A stretch of 64,000 nucleotides of DNA. It comes from Phyllostachys edulis. Its lineage: Eukaryota > Streptophyta > Magnoliopsida > Poales > Poaceae. The translations under genes and the position numbers were made by a program. Position 1 is the first letter of the stretch. Each line of letters opens with the position of its first letter. Shown in pieces: positions 32,699-44,230 of the stretch. The notes beneath the pieces are model-generated. The model was given only the letters and a program-made list of their open reading frames with translations, did not search any database and was not told the origin of the DNA. The stretch covers positions 89,239,333 through 89,303,332 of the forward strand of contig CM070548.1 of the NCBI GenBank assembly GCA_036346405.1. The letters are read 5' to 3'.

Positions 32699-34794
32699 TG
32701 AAGAATCTAGACCAGCCATTACGAGTTAATGGTATATTTTGGAAATTAATGACAATCATCTTTTGCAACTAACATTTTCCATGAGTTGGATGAATAAGTT
32801 GTGTTCCATGATGATGAAGACTTTGTATGACATCATGAGTTGATCATCATCAAGTCAAGACTCGGGATGAAGAAAATCATCATGTGTTGATGGTGTTCAA
32901 GTCAAGTTTGTGAAGTGAAGAAGATCATCATGTGTTGATGATATTGAAGTCAAGAGATTGGAGTAAAGGACGCATCATGTGTTGATGTGTATCAAGATCT
33001 CTAAGAAGATATGATCATGAGGTGATTATCAATTCAAGTCATCATGTGTTGATGAGCGTTCAAGTCAATGACCCTGTCTTGAAGTGAAGATGTGTGTTAT
33101 CAAGCTTTAAGAGGATTCTCAAGGCAAAGGTATGACTAACTAGGGCTAAGGATGTGTTTCTAGTCTTTTACCAGTCTTGGTGTTTGGTTGGAAAACCAGA
33201 TTGCTAATATAGGTTGTCGTACTATTAAGAGAGACCGTGACTAGTAGCTTGAGTGTGTCATGTGTTGATAGCTCGTTGTGCTTGTTCTAGCTCTCTTTAG
33301 CATGTTGCCAATATTTACGAATGTGTTTTGCAAATAGTTGAGACTCATGCATAATCCTTGTAGCATGTGACTTTAGTTTGTGAATGTGTTTTACAAATGA
33401 TTTAAGTCCATGTACCTTATTCCTTGTGGTGTGATTCTAAAAGTTGGCAAATGTGTTTTGCAACTTGTTGAGAATCTCGCCTTTAACCCTTATTTGCATC
33501 TTGCATCAATTGGCAAATGTGTTTTACAAATTAAGTTGAAGCAATTTGCACAAATCAGCTTTTGGTTCCTGGACCGGATGACCATGAAGGAACCTGGATC
33601 GACCGCCATGTGTTGGCGGTCTGACCGGACCCGATCAGTCATGGTGATCGGCATTTTCCAGAAGATGTGTTTTTCTGGAAAAGTTGGTTCTTCTGTGGAG
33701 CGGTCTGACCGCAAGGTTAAGTTCGGACTGACCGGACCTCCAGGTCTTGGACCTGGTCAGCTTTTTCCAGAAGATGTGTTTTTCTAGATTTGTTGATTCC
33801 TCTACGGAGCGGTTAGACCGGCATGTGTTGTCCGGATGGCCGAAGCTAATCGGTCTCGACCGGCCGTTGGTTGGTGGTCGACTAGATGTGTCCAACGGCT
33901 AGTTTTATAGCCGTTGGAGCAAATCTTGATCTGGCCGGCGTTGTGCCTCTGCCCCGACTGGGCCTAGTTGATTTTCGACAGAATCTTTTCCAAACTGCTA
34001 GTTTTTGTGTGTGGGCTATAAATACCCACCTCAGCCGGTTGTGGGAGTGTTGCTGGTGCCATTACACATTCCTTTGAGCCAAGCGCAAGTCCTCTCATCT
34101 TTTATGTGCGTGTGTTGCACTTAGTGAGCTTAGAGAGAAAACCCTGAGTGCATGTGTTGCCTTAGGTAGTGGATTGTGTATCTATTGAGCTTAGACACTT
34201 GATTCGTTCAAGTGAGCATCTCCGACTTGTTACTCTTGGTGTTTGCCGACACCTAGAGGGCTTGGAGGAGTTGCGCCGGTGATCTTCTACAAGAAGGTTG
34301 TGAGAAGACCCAGGCGGTTTGCGAGTGGTTTGGTGCTCGCCATCTCTGGAGTGGAGGAAGAGCAACCCCGAGTGGATCGAGGTGTTGGTTCAAGTTGTGG
34401 CCGGTCCAAGTGGTTGGAATTACCTCGGAGGTGTTGGCTCAAGTTGTGGAGCCGGTCCAACGTGATTGGGCTTACCTCAACGTGGATTAGGGGAGACTGG
34501 CAAGTCTCCGATCACCACGATAAAACATCATCGTGTCATCGTGGTTTGCCTTCTTGTGCTTTACTTTGTGCAATTTACATTCCTTGTATTAAATTCCTTA
34601 CCTATCTTAGTATGATTGATTTCTTTGTCAATAGTCTTATATTGTTTGTGCACTTAGTCAAAACTAGATGATTCAGGTTTTAATTGTGAAAAACCGATTT
34701 GGTTTACAATTCCGCTTTAGAAATCGGTTTTAGCCAAAGAAGCTTTTAAAACCACCTATTCACCCCCCCTCTAGTCGGCCTCCTCGATCTTACA
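32699..34794 (+). repeat. 5' LTR of element C
   Basis: It runs from TGAAGAATCTAGACC to TCGATCTTACA. It holds five CATCATGTGTTGATG-like small hairpins (32870-33060), four GCAAATGTGTTTTGCAA-like repeats (33312-33530), CGGTCTGACCG words and a TATA box at 34016-34024. Confidence 0.95.
34016..34024 (+). promoter_or_regulatory. TATA box of element C 5' LTR
   Basis: CTATAAATA within GGGCTATAAATACCCACC. The same box is kept in the 3' LTR at 52877-52885. Transcription would start near 34050 and give a leader of about 800 bases before gag. Confidence 0.7.
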
Positions 34795-34796
34795 AG

Positions 34797-34808
34797 TGGT
34801 ATCAGAGC
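34797..34808 (+). promoter_or_regulatory. Primer-binding site of element C (tRNA-iMet)
   Basis: TGGTATCAGAGC, two bases after the 5' LTR end at 34794. Confidence 0.95.
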
Positions 34809-34851
34809 TTAGTCTCTCATTTATTAGACTTAACCGTCTAGAGAGTAAAGG

Positions 34852-36227
34852 ATGACGACTAGTAATATAGTGTATCTCGGTGAGACATCTCTATCTGGTG
34901 GCACAAATTATGATATTTGGCAAATCTGCATGTCTTGTTATTTTAAGGCCATGAGCCCTAAAATTTGGCGGATTGTAGATGTGGGATTTTCTCCTTCATT
35001 GGATCCTCTTGCTCCAAACAATGAGGAAAAGAAATACTTACATCTCGACGCTCAAGCAATTAACGCTTTATTTAGTGGTTTGAGTGTAGAGGTTTTCAAT
35101 GAAGTATGCAATCTCAAGAATGCTCATGAGATGTGGACCCATATTCAAGATCATTATGAAATGTCCACCTCTACTAATGATAATTGTATACAAGAATGGA
35201 TGTCGGGAGAAGAATGCTCAACCTCTAGCTCCTACAATGAGGAGTCCTCAACTCCATCCACATCACCTCATCGCTTCATGGCAAAAGGTAATAAGAAGGT
35301 AAATGATGATGATGAGCCTTCATATGATGAGTTGATGGATGTGCTTGAGGAGCTTAATGAGTATTTAGGAAAGGAGAAATCAAAATTCAAAGTTTTGAAG
35401 AAAGAGTATGCCTTACTTCAAAATAATTATGATGTTCTAAAAGGTGAACATGAAACTCTCCTCCTAAATGAGCTAATAAGCCCAAAGTGGATATAGGCAT
35501 AACATGTAGTTTATTAGATGATATGCCATGTGTAGTTGCTAACCCTTGCATTTCATCTAAGGTTAGCATATCTACTTCTTGTGATGACTTGCTATATATG
35601 CCTTGCAACTCTAATAAAAATACTTCTATTTCCTCTATGTCTTGTGATACTAATCATGTAGAGGAAAATGAAGAGCTTAAGGCCTAAGTCAAGAAATTGA
35701 CTAATGACTTGGAAAGAAGCTTCAAAGGGAAGGCCACTCTCGATGAGATATTGAGCAAGCAAAGATGCTTGCAAGATAAGAGTGGAATTGGCTTCACTCC
35801 AAAGAAGAAGGAGAATAGCAAGACAAGGCACAATGCAAGACACACGAAGAATGTCAAGTGCATTGGTTGCAACAAGAAGGGTCACTTTGCCTCGGTGTGC
35901 CCAAACAAATTAAATGACAAGCAATTGTCATCAAAGAAGAGTCAAGCCGGCAATGAGCAAGATAAGAAGACAAGAAGCGGAAGTAAGAGCCTAGCTTGCT
36001 ACAATTGCCGGGAGAAGGGACATTTTAGTAAGGATTGCCCCAAAGGTATCTCTCCTAAGCCTATTATTTATAATAATGATTATTTGCTTAGGAATGATAA
36101 GAATGGCAATGTGTTTGCTAGAATTGTTAATTCATCAAAGATTATTGCGAAGGCCATATGGGTGCCTAAATATCTTGTGACTAACATTCAAGGACCCAAC
36201 CGAGTTTGGGTACCAAAAGGTGCTTAA
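34852..36227 (+). pseudogene. Element C gag with two CCHC knuckles
   Basis: The ATG at 34852 opens a 214-codon frame with SGGTNYDIWQICMSCYFKAM and LFSGLSVEVFNEVCNLKNAH, a copia gag fold, then an acidic region and a coiled-coil-like segment (YDELMDVLEELNEYLGKEKS). It stops at 35494. After a frame break, 35697-36227 carries CIGCNKKGHFASVCPNK and CYNCREKGHFSKDCPKG, two CCHC zinc knuckles, and ends WVPKGA with a stop and no fused protease. Knuckles placed after the coiled coil differ from B, where they precede the MAKG block. The gap at about 35170 (YEMSTSTND joined to QEWMSGEECS) suggests an internal deletion. Confidence 0.85.
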
Positions 36228-36349
36228 ATGATAAATAGGTACTTAGAGATGCATTGGAGGCTTGGCTTACTCATGAAGAGGTGGATTCCACCATATGAAA
36301 AATTGAAGCCAAGCTTAAGGATGATCATTTCATATCAAGAACACATCGG
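36228..36349 (+). other. Element C post-gag stub
   Basis: About 120 bases after the gag stop, ending at the left LTR of element D. It encodes nothing recognisable in any frame. A protease would be expected here in a complete copia element. Confidence 0.5.
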
Positions 36350-37058
36350 TGTTTTAGAACCGAACTTACGTAAAGATTGTTTGATTCGGGGTCTCCTAGA
36401 ATGAAATCACGCAGAGATTGACACGGGATTTTTATACGAGTTCAGCCTTCTCAGGAGAGAATAATAACCCTACTCTGTGTGTGTATGGTATTGAGTGTAT
36501 TACGAACAATTAGGGAAAAATTCGACTATTACGGATGATAGTGCTTGTATCTCTCATCGCCTTTCCCTCTCGATTGCCGCCTTTATATAGTGCGTGAAGG
36601 AGGCGGTTTCTCCAAGTGAAGCGGCGCCTCATCACATCTCTGTAACAGCGACGTTGGTAGTAATCACCGCGCGATAACTCCTCCACGTCGCCTAATGACT
36701 ATATACCGAGATAATGGAGCATTACGTGCTATTACTTGGCGAGTAACAACGTATGATGATTGTTTGAATCTCTTAATCAATTGGGCCTACACATGTATGT
36801 TTAATTGATCATAAGGTGGTCATATTGACCTAGTCGTAGAAGAACCTCGACTATAAGGTAGTCGTAGCAAGACTTACGACTATGGGGTAGTCGTAGCATA
36901 ACTTACGACTATGGGGGTGGTCGAGAAGAACTTACGACCATCCAAGAGGCTCTTCCTTATAACATTTAAGGGTATACTTAGGGACCATATGGCGTCATAT
37001 TTACTTGGTTAAGGAGTTATAGATAAAAGATAAAATGAGGATTATTATATCCTCATCA
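36350..37058 (-). repeat. 3' LTR of element D
   Basis: The plus strand runs TGTTTTAGAACCG to TCCTCATCA. TATATAAAG on the minus strand at 36581-36590 is the likely TATA box. A cluster of TAGTCGTA and CTTACGACTA words lies at 36830-36950. A 22-base stretch from 37004 (TTACTTGGTTAAGGAGTTAT and two more bases) is repeated just inside the element at 37084, and no clear polypurine tract precedes the LTR. Confidence 0.92.
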
Positions 37059-37479
37059 TCTATTGACTTCAAGTGAAAGCAACTTACTTGGTTAAGGAGT
37101 TATAGTTGGTCTTACGACCACGAGAGGGTCGAGAAAGATAGTCGAAGGAAAAACTCTTGATATTAGTATACTACTTTGACGTAAGTATGCTTGGTCAAGA
37201 AAATTGCTTACGGCTATCAAATAGTCGTAGAACATTTCTACGATCACGAGGTGGTCGTAGCATGGTGATCGGAAGACAAACCTTTCCGATTGACATTTCC
37301 TTTGGTTAAAAAGAATCTAACCAAGGAAGTAATTTCATTTGAGGTGTAAAAGCAAACTGATTTTCTCGAGCAGAACCGTTGTGGAATTTCAAAGCGACAC
37401 CGATTAGCTTTGTCTGTTAAGCGGTTCCCAAGGCGGTGGCAACCTTTGGAATACCACGCCTCGGCCCAAGGCACGCGGT

Positions 37480-37487
37480 TATAAATA
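37480..37487 (+). promoter_or_regulatory. TATA box of the antisense gene in element D
   Basis: TATAAATA in GCGGTTATAAATACTTACG, 110 bases before the first ATG of the antisense frame (37597) and on the opposite strand to gag-pol. It lies inside D but outside its LTR, so it would be a separate promoter. Confidence 0.5.
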
Positions 37488-37596
37488 CTTACGGGGTAAG
37501 ACTTAGGGTTCACACTTTTCCTCAAATCATCCCTTTGTTCATCAAGTTCTTGTCTTCTCGCCACCAACTCAATCAAGAATCTCCCCTCCGAGAGAA

Positions 37597-40500
37597 ATGG
37601 CGGGAGAGTCTCCGAGTGGGCAGTCGGAGATGGATCTGGCGAAGATGCAAGCCCTTGTCAATCTTTGGGAAGATTCCAGAGAGAGTTCTCGTGGAGTGGT
37701 TCGGCGAACAAGCAAAGAATGGCGTCGGGGAGGATGGACAAATTCCGTCTTCGAGCGTCTTGTGAGTGTGGTCTCGATTGCTGCTCACCCCTTTCTTACT
37801 GCGATACTCGAGTATTTTGAGGTGGAATTGGTGAACCTTGGTCCCAATTCCATCACAATCTTGGCGTATTTGTGTATCTCGTGGCGTGCTTAGGAATTCA
37901 GCGGACCTTGAGCTCTTCGGTATTTCTACGGAATGGCTCGACAAATGTGGAATAGCCGGAAGTCGTGATGCAAGCTCCATGGCGGGAAGTCGAGGGAGTA
38001 CATCCAGATGTTCACCAGGTCCTCGTGGCGGGATGGAGGAAGAGGTGGTTTCTTGGAAAGTCACCTTCGAAGACGACCTTACCTTCTAGGGAAGGTCATT
38101 AAAAAAATATTCGTCGGATTCGACTCCACAAGATATCGGTAATTGCCCCTATATTCAAGCTATTAAGGATTTGAAAGAAGGGGTTGATGGATGGCATGTG
38201 GTGAAGGATTTCATCACACGTCGAATTAGCCCTTTGAAGAAGCGAGTACCTCCTATGTGGAAGTACGGGGCCAAAAGACAGACCAGGGACTACGATGAGG
38301 GTAAGTAGTTTTTGAATTAACTCTCGGTTTGGTCTTCTTGAAATTATCAATCGAGTATCTTTATCTATTTTATCTACGATCTTTCACATGCGAGATTGGC
38401 GTCGAGTCAAACTTCGTTTGTGAAGCCCCGCCACGGAATGGCGGTTCCTCAAATCCTTGCGGTTTTGTCCATGAGAGGAAAAGGTTGAGCGCCTAAAGGT
38501 AATCGAAAGCTGATTTTATCCTTAGGACTTTATAGTCGTAGAAAGAACTTACGACTAGGTAGTGATCGTGAAAATCTTACAATCGAGGACATGTCGTAGA
38601 AAAGCTACGACTAGGTAATTGGTCAGAGAAAAACTTCTGTTGGTCATTGATTCTTCTTTTCTGCTTTTTCTTCTGAAAGTAGGCATGGAAAACCGTAGGG
38701 ATGACGAAGAGGTCGAATCGATGACCATTGGCTAGAGGCGATAGTGGACAAAGACTTAGCTCCCCAAGTAAAAAGCGTCGACTTTCAAAAGTAAATCGAC
38801 AAGGAGGATCAAGCTCAAGTCCCCTCGTTTCGACCAGGTCCTCGTTAAGGTCTGCGGCACGCATAGTCGCAGCAGAAACTGAAGTCGAAACAACTGAAGT
38901 CGAGGAGGATGAAGAACCTCTTATACGCAAGATCCGTAAGACCAAGGACATGACCACAAAGAAGATGGCGAGATCAAGCATTGCGGTGAGGAGGCCGTGG
39001 AGGTTGAAGAACCTCTTAGGCGCCAAAGCCCACAAGGCCAAGGTACCTTTTATTATGACAAGAAAGCTTTCACGGTTTACGCCACTTCTAGTTTTGTCAA
39101 GCAACTAGAAAAAAGAAGCTGGAAGGAGTTTATGTCTTTGTGAAGGACAACTGATCCGGTCCCTATTGTTGAGGTGTAGTTTGCTCTTGGAGTGGTCGAG
39201 ACCGATCTCGGCCCTCCGGAAAGTCGGAGACCGAGAGATGGTCCTGTTCATGATCCACGACCCGAGGCGTGGGCGTGGCGAGCCTATTCCCCAACTTGAG
39301 CTACGACTGGGCGTGGTTGTAGCGAAGAAGTCGAAGAACCCTTCCATCGGGAAGATGGCTTCAAAGTTTCGATCAAGTCCGGGATCAGAGGTATGTGAAG
39401 CAAGGCTAAAGTGTAAGAACATCATTTACCTTTTGTTTTTACAATTTGACTTGCTATCCTTTTGTTTGTTTTAGCTCGACTTCTCCGCCCCCGAGGTGGC
39501 TTTTATCGAAAAGCCCATTTCCGCCTCTCGGCGATAGGAGGCGACAATGGAGTGGTCGAAGGATCATCTTGCCGGGTGGTGGAAGAAGTCGTGGCTTCGA
39601 GGCGGTTGTCACAACCGCTGAAGTTGTACCTTGGTCAGCCGAGGTAGCGGCCTGGCAATCGCCGAGGTGGCGGCTATAACCACTCGGTAGCGGCTACAAC
39701 CACGAAATAGCTGCCATGACCCTTTGGTGTGGTCGTGGGACCAGCAGAGGCGATCGCGAAGTCTCTGCCCAAGGTGGAGATGTACACGACCACCGTGCGA
39801 GGAAGGAAATTGTTGCAAACCTCCTTCACGGTACCCAAAGAGATCTTTGCAATTTGAGAATCGGAAGATGAGGAATACTTCAACTTCTATTCGATTTCTT
39901 TGGCCTCGCTTCTATAGTAGGGTCTTACGCTTTAGATCTCGCCATCGAGTCCTCATCCCAAAGACATTCCCAATAGAGGGACACTTTTGACAATGGCGTC
40001 TTGAGAAGGTTTGGTGGGATCAGGTCGATAGAGTAGACAAGCTGAAGCATCCAGAGCTGGTTTACTCAATATTTGCTCGATCAACCATGAGTGTAAGTAT
40101 TTAAGCATACTTATATATGTGATCTTCCCTTGTTTCTTCTTGTCTTTCCTTTTGCGTAAAGCTCTAGAGCAAATTGCGTTGTTGGTGAATATCACCGACA
40201 ACTTCTAAACAAATGACACGGAAAAAGCGAACTCGCAAGCAGCGAGAGGTGGTAAGTCACTATTTTTCATAGTCGTTTTCGACTTGACTACTTATATAGT
40301 GCTTACGGGGTTTGTCGTGGAAAAACTCATGACTAGATACTAGTCAAAAAAGGCTTACGACGGATGCTTAGTCGTAGGAGAACTTACGACTAGATCCAGT
40401 AGTCGAGAAGAACTTCTGTTGGATCAATGGTTGTAGGAGAGCTTACAACCAATTTAATAATGTTCATGTCCACTTTTAACCTTCTGAGTTAAAAAGCGTG

Positions 40501-41542
40501 AAAAAGACTCTCGCCGACTCGCTCGATTATCAAAAAGAGGAGTCGAGAAAGCTATGTGAACAAGTAGAATTCCTCTTGAGAAAGGTTAAAGAAGCTAACT
40601 CTGAATCGAAGAGATGCGAGGAAAAGATAAACGATGAAGTCTTTGGACTTAGGATTGCTTATATTGTTGATTTTACGATCGTCACTTCTTTTCGTAAAAG
40701 AAAATGATATGAGACAACCGGGATGAAGTTAAGGAAAAACTGTGGTTATTCGCGAGCTTTTTCGTATATCAAAGAGAAGGATCAAGAAATTGAGAGGTGA
40801 GATCTCGCCGATCGTAAGCATTTCTTTTCTGCGGTCCATTACTGAGTTCCTTCCTTTTCTAATTCTCGTTTCTTCTTTTAGAAATGGATCTTGAGCGGGA
40901 AGACTCGAAAATGAACTTAGGGATAAGACTTTGATCTATAACGAGACTATCCGCATTGCTAAGGCAAAGCGAGATGAAGTCAAGTTATGGAAGGAAGCGA
41001 CATCTTTGAGACCGTCGTTTCTCATAATGCGGAAATCAAGAAGTTAGATTCTCGTCTAGCAGGTAAGAAATTCTTTTACCTGTGACTATTTTATTCTCTC
41101 CTCTAGAAGTTTATTTATTCGACCAATTTTATTCTTGTTAGAACAAGTGGTCAAAAACAAACAACTCCGCGAGGCTTCGACTCGTACCCAACAGGTCATG
41201 GAGTCGATGAAGATTAATCTTCAAGATAATATCACGCTCCTGAACAATGTACTTGGTGAGCTACGTACTGAGGGAAAAGCTCCTCAAGATGATACGATAG
41301 CTGCTCACGTAAGTACTATTGGGGAACAAATCGGGACTTTGCAAGAACTTGTGACCACTCTGAAGGCCAATCAAACTGAGTCCATCAAGGAGGCGGTCGA
41401 AAGTGCTATAAGTTATGCATTGGCAAAACTTAAAGCTCATGACCCCAGCCTTAATGTCCAACCAATCGAAGTCGACTTCGACTGTCCAAGCGAAGCAAGT
41501 CGTCTTATTGAAGAAATGCAACCACTCGGTAAAAAAGTTTGA
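37597..41542 (+). pseudogene. Antisense multi-exon gene in the 3' region of element D
   Basis: This runs opposite to gag-pol. Exon 1 begins at the ATG at 37597 and encodes an N-terminal region with AAHPFLTAILEYFEVELVNL and GPNSITILA, which recalls the Pfam family called putative gypsy type transposon (Transposase_28). After a frame break it continues with YIQAIKDLKEGVDGWHVVKD and RVPPMWKYGAKRQTRDYDEG, reaching a GTAAGT donor at 38301. A plausible acceptor lies at 38681-38682. Later segments are basic/acidic (38728-39108) and coiled-coil-like (40498-40640 and 41135-41542, ending at a TGA). Extra antisense frames are known in Tat elements; their role is unknown. Several frame breaks are present. 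Confidence 0.65.
38301..38682 (+). other. Putative intron of the antisense gene
   Basis: GAGG|GTAAGT donor at 38301 and a pyrimidine-rich tract ending TTCTGAAAGTAG at 38682. The interval has stops in all frames and includes CTTACGACTA words like those in the D LTR (38520-38620). The exon on the left is codon-like up to the donor, which supports splicing. Confidence 0.5.
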
Positions 41543-42544
41543 AATGCGACTAGGCTCTCCTTCTTGAGTGATTTGTAAAAACACCGTGAAAACAAGCTTT
41601 TGTTGATGTATTATATAATGCATCTTTTTTTCCTGCAAATCATCTTGTCGAGTAGTTAGTAACTCAAAAGATAATTAACGAATGAAAAACAGAATGAAAG
41701 ACTAAGAATTGAAGTCAAATTAATAACTTTATCCTAGCCCCGACTATTTGTTTAGTTTGTTTAGACAAACTAAGTAAATAGTGTTAAAAGGGTTTCGAAA
41801 ACAAAGAGGTTTGGTTAACTTGTAGTTTTTGGTCACGATTGTCATGCCTTTGGTCGAAAAAATTAGTGCGAATCGACACTAGGAAGTTCCTTCTAGTGGG
41901 CGAGGACCCACGCTTGAGAGAGGAAAGTCTTCGACTAGGTGATGTCACCATCTCGACTAGATTAATTAAATCGAGAAACGACAACTTGAGTTAAACAAAC
42001 ATCCAGAGGACTTCAAAAAATTCGTTCGCCCTTCTTTGGAGGACTCGATAAGTCTGTCCTGGTATCAAGAGTAGGAAACTGCACGATGCTAGGAAGTTCC
42101 TTCTAGTGGGCAGGACCACGTGCAGAGAGGAGAGACTTCGACTAGATGTGTTTCTTCCTCCGACTTAGTTGAGACGAATCGAATACACCAAAGGCAGCTG
42201 AATAAATATAAAAAAGTGCACTCTGCTTAGAATATTTTTCAAAAGAACTGAAGAAATAATCTAAGGTGAAAGGAGTAGGCTTTCAAAAATATTTCGACTA
42301 AATAGAACCCGAGCTCTTTGTGTTGGCGGCAAAAGTGAGTGTGAGTCAATACTAGGAAGCTCCTTCTAGTGGGCAGGACCACATGCAGAGAGGAGAGACT
42401 TCGACTAGGTGATGTTACCTGTCTTTCGACCAGTGTAAAGGAAACTGGGTGTTTGGAATATAGTCGAAAGATTATGAAAGCACTACTTAAAAGTAAGACA
42501 ATAGAGATAGAGAAAACCTAAGTCTTTATTATGCGAATGATTGG
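41543..42544. other. Region between convergent antisense gene and pol in D
   Basis: No coding signal. It holds three copies of a roughly 70-bp block (about 41878-41945, 42088-42150 and 42351-42415), each with CTAGGAAGTTCCTTCTAG or a one-base variant and GACTTCGACTAG. The antisense gene ends at its left and the integrase at its right, so both transcripts would terminate here or read through. Confidence 0.6.
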
Positions 42545-43700
42545 TTACACATAAAACTTGCGTGGCGGTCGATGTTCCAAGAATTGAGAGAACTCGGCCG
42601 TCTTCCATTGCCAATCGTCATCGAGCACTGGACGGGTAACCGACCACTTGTGTAAGGACCTTCCCACTTGGGAGAAAGTTTGTTCCAATTAGACTTGGAT
42701 TGGCGAGCCTCAATACCAAGTCACCTACTGAGGTCATGCGAGGTTGGACCTTACGATTGTAGTATCTTCGCGCAGGGCTTGTTGGTAGGCTATTTGAGCG
42801 AATTAGGGCTGGTTTCTCCTTTCTTCAAGTAGATTAATATCATCTGCTCGAAGTTGTTCTTGGTTGGAGTCTGTGAAAGTTTAGACTCGTGTTGACCGTA
42901 TCTTTAGTTAGGAGGAAGCATGGCTTCGACTCAAGACTAGAAAGAATGGTGTTTCACTGTGCTTGGTGGTAGTCGTCTGAACGACCCATATCTGAGAGGG
43001 TAGCTCTTGTACCCAAGCCCCGGCGTTTGATGAGCTAGTCGAAGACTCGAGTCTTAATTCCTCTCATTATTTGGCCGTTTGCGTTCATTGCCCCATTACT
43101 TTGGGGATGGGCTCTGAAGCATAACACAACTTGGTACCCAACTCATCACAAAATTCACGAAATTTTGCTTCGAAAATTGCTTACCATAATCTGTAATTAT
43201 TCGACTCGGTACTCCAAATCGAGTAATCACGCATCTCATCATAAACCATTTTGCCGCTTCAGTTGTTATCCCAGTCATAGGTTCGGCTTCAATCCATTTT
43301 GTGAACGTATCAATAGCCATAAAAGGAACTCGAAACCTCCTGGAGCTTTGGGGAGCGGTCCTAGGATATCGAGACCCAGTGCAAAAGGCCAAGATAAGTA
43401 TTGTTTGTAATGCGAAATTTGGTTGGTGTATTTACTGCTATGAAGCGGCACTAGACACACATTTTAACCAATTCTTTAGCATCATAAAGGGCTATTGGCG
43501 GTAAAACCTTGTCGAAAAGCCTTACAGGCCAGTGTTACAGTAGGAAGCATGATTTCCACAGATGCCATCATGTATGTCGTGAAGGAGTGTTAATCCTTCG
43601 CTCTGCGAAATGCATCGCATGAGCACCCCTTGAATACCTCGTTTATAGAGGACTCCTTCAACCAAAGTATACATTTTGGCTTTTCGGGATAAGCGATCCG
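42545..43700 (-). pseudogene. Element D integrase
   Basis: The core (43096-43460) shows LGLDILGPLPKAPGGFEF, with the first catalytic Asp in LDILGPLP, then AIDTFTKWIEAEPM and FGVPSRIITDYGKQF, where the second Asp is kept but the usual TDNG reads TDYG. The C-terminal end near 42560-42640 encodes a PNSWNIDRH-like stretch, the usual end of Tat integrases. The zinc-finger part around 43500-43700 is badly broken. Many frameshifts. Confidence 0.8.
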
Positions 43701-43959
43701 CCGAGATCGTCTTGAATCTTGAACCCTTCGAAGATACTCATAGATAGGCGTCATCCATGTATCCTCGTATTCTAGAGAGGCCGTCTCAATAGGAGGTGTC
43801 TCGGTTCATCGACGATGATGGCCGAGTTGTTCAAGAAGACTCCTTTGGTACTTCAGATCGGGAAGAAGCTATTCGAGCAAGGCTGGTCTCTGAGAAATTA
43901 TCCTTCGAGGATAAATTATGCCTCGAAACCTAAAAATCTTTTCTAGCTTACGACTTCCG

Positions 43960-44230
43960 ATAAGTACCGAGACATTGTCGGATTAGAGCCTTGGTACTCT
44001 TTTTCGACTTGATTCACGACTAGTTGAGAGTCTCCTCTCACGAGTAGTCGGCGAATCGAGAGCGCTTCATTGCTTTCGTATGCCGCCTAGCAAACCTTCG
44101 TGATACGCGCCACGTTGTTAGTGGCCCGAAAGTTTAATTGTATGGCATACTTTAAGGTCTCTCGGTTGGAGATACCAGACCACCCTAGCCCCGAGCCACT
44201 TAAAATGGCGACCCGTCAAAGTACATCGCC
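43960..44230 (-). pseudogene. Element D second (archaeal-type) RNase H
   Basis: The minus strand at about 44000-44070 encodes LLVRGDSQLVVNQVEKEY, with the Asp of the RGDS motif, preceded by a FRATNNVA block near 44120-44150. This extra RNase H beside the ordinary gypsy one is a known mark of the Tat lineage. Frames change several times within it. Confidence 0.75.

Noticed and set aside
33410..33895. Several 74-125 codon frames in the C LTR (also at 52383-52764)
   Set aside because: They occur in both LTR copies in different lengths and frames, and overlap the TATA-proximal U3; no coding signal.
34797..34808. tRNA-Met-like 12-mers at 6183, 31158 and 34797
   Set aside because: Only the 3'-complement of initiator tRNA-Met is present next to LTR ends; these are primer-binding sites, not tRNA genes.
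37597..41542. Antisense frames as an independent host gene
   Set aside because: They lie between the LTRs of D, at the place where Tat elements are known to carry antisense frames, and share LTR-type words; an element gene is the simpler reading.
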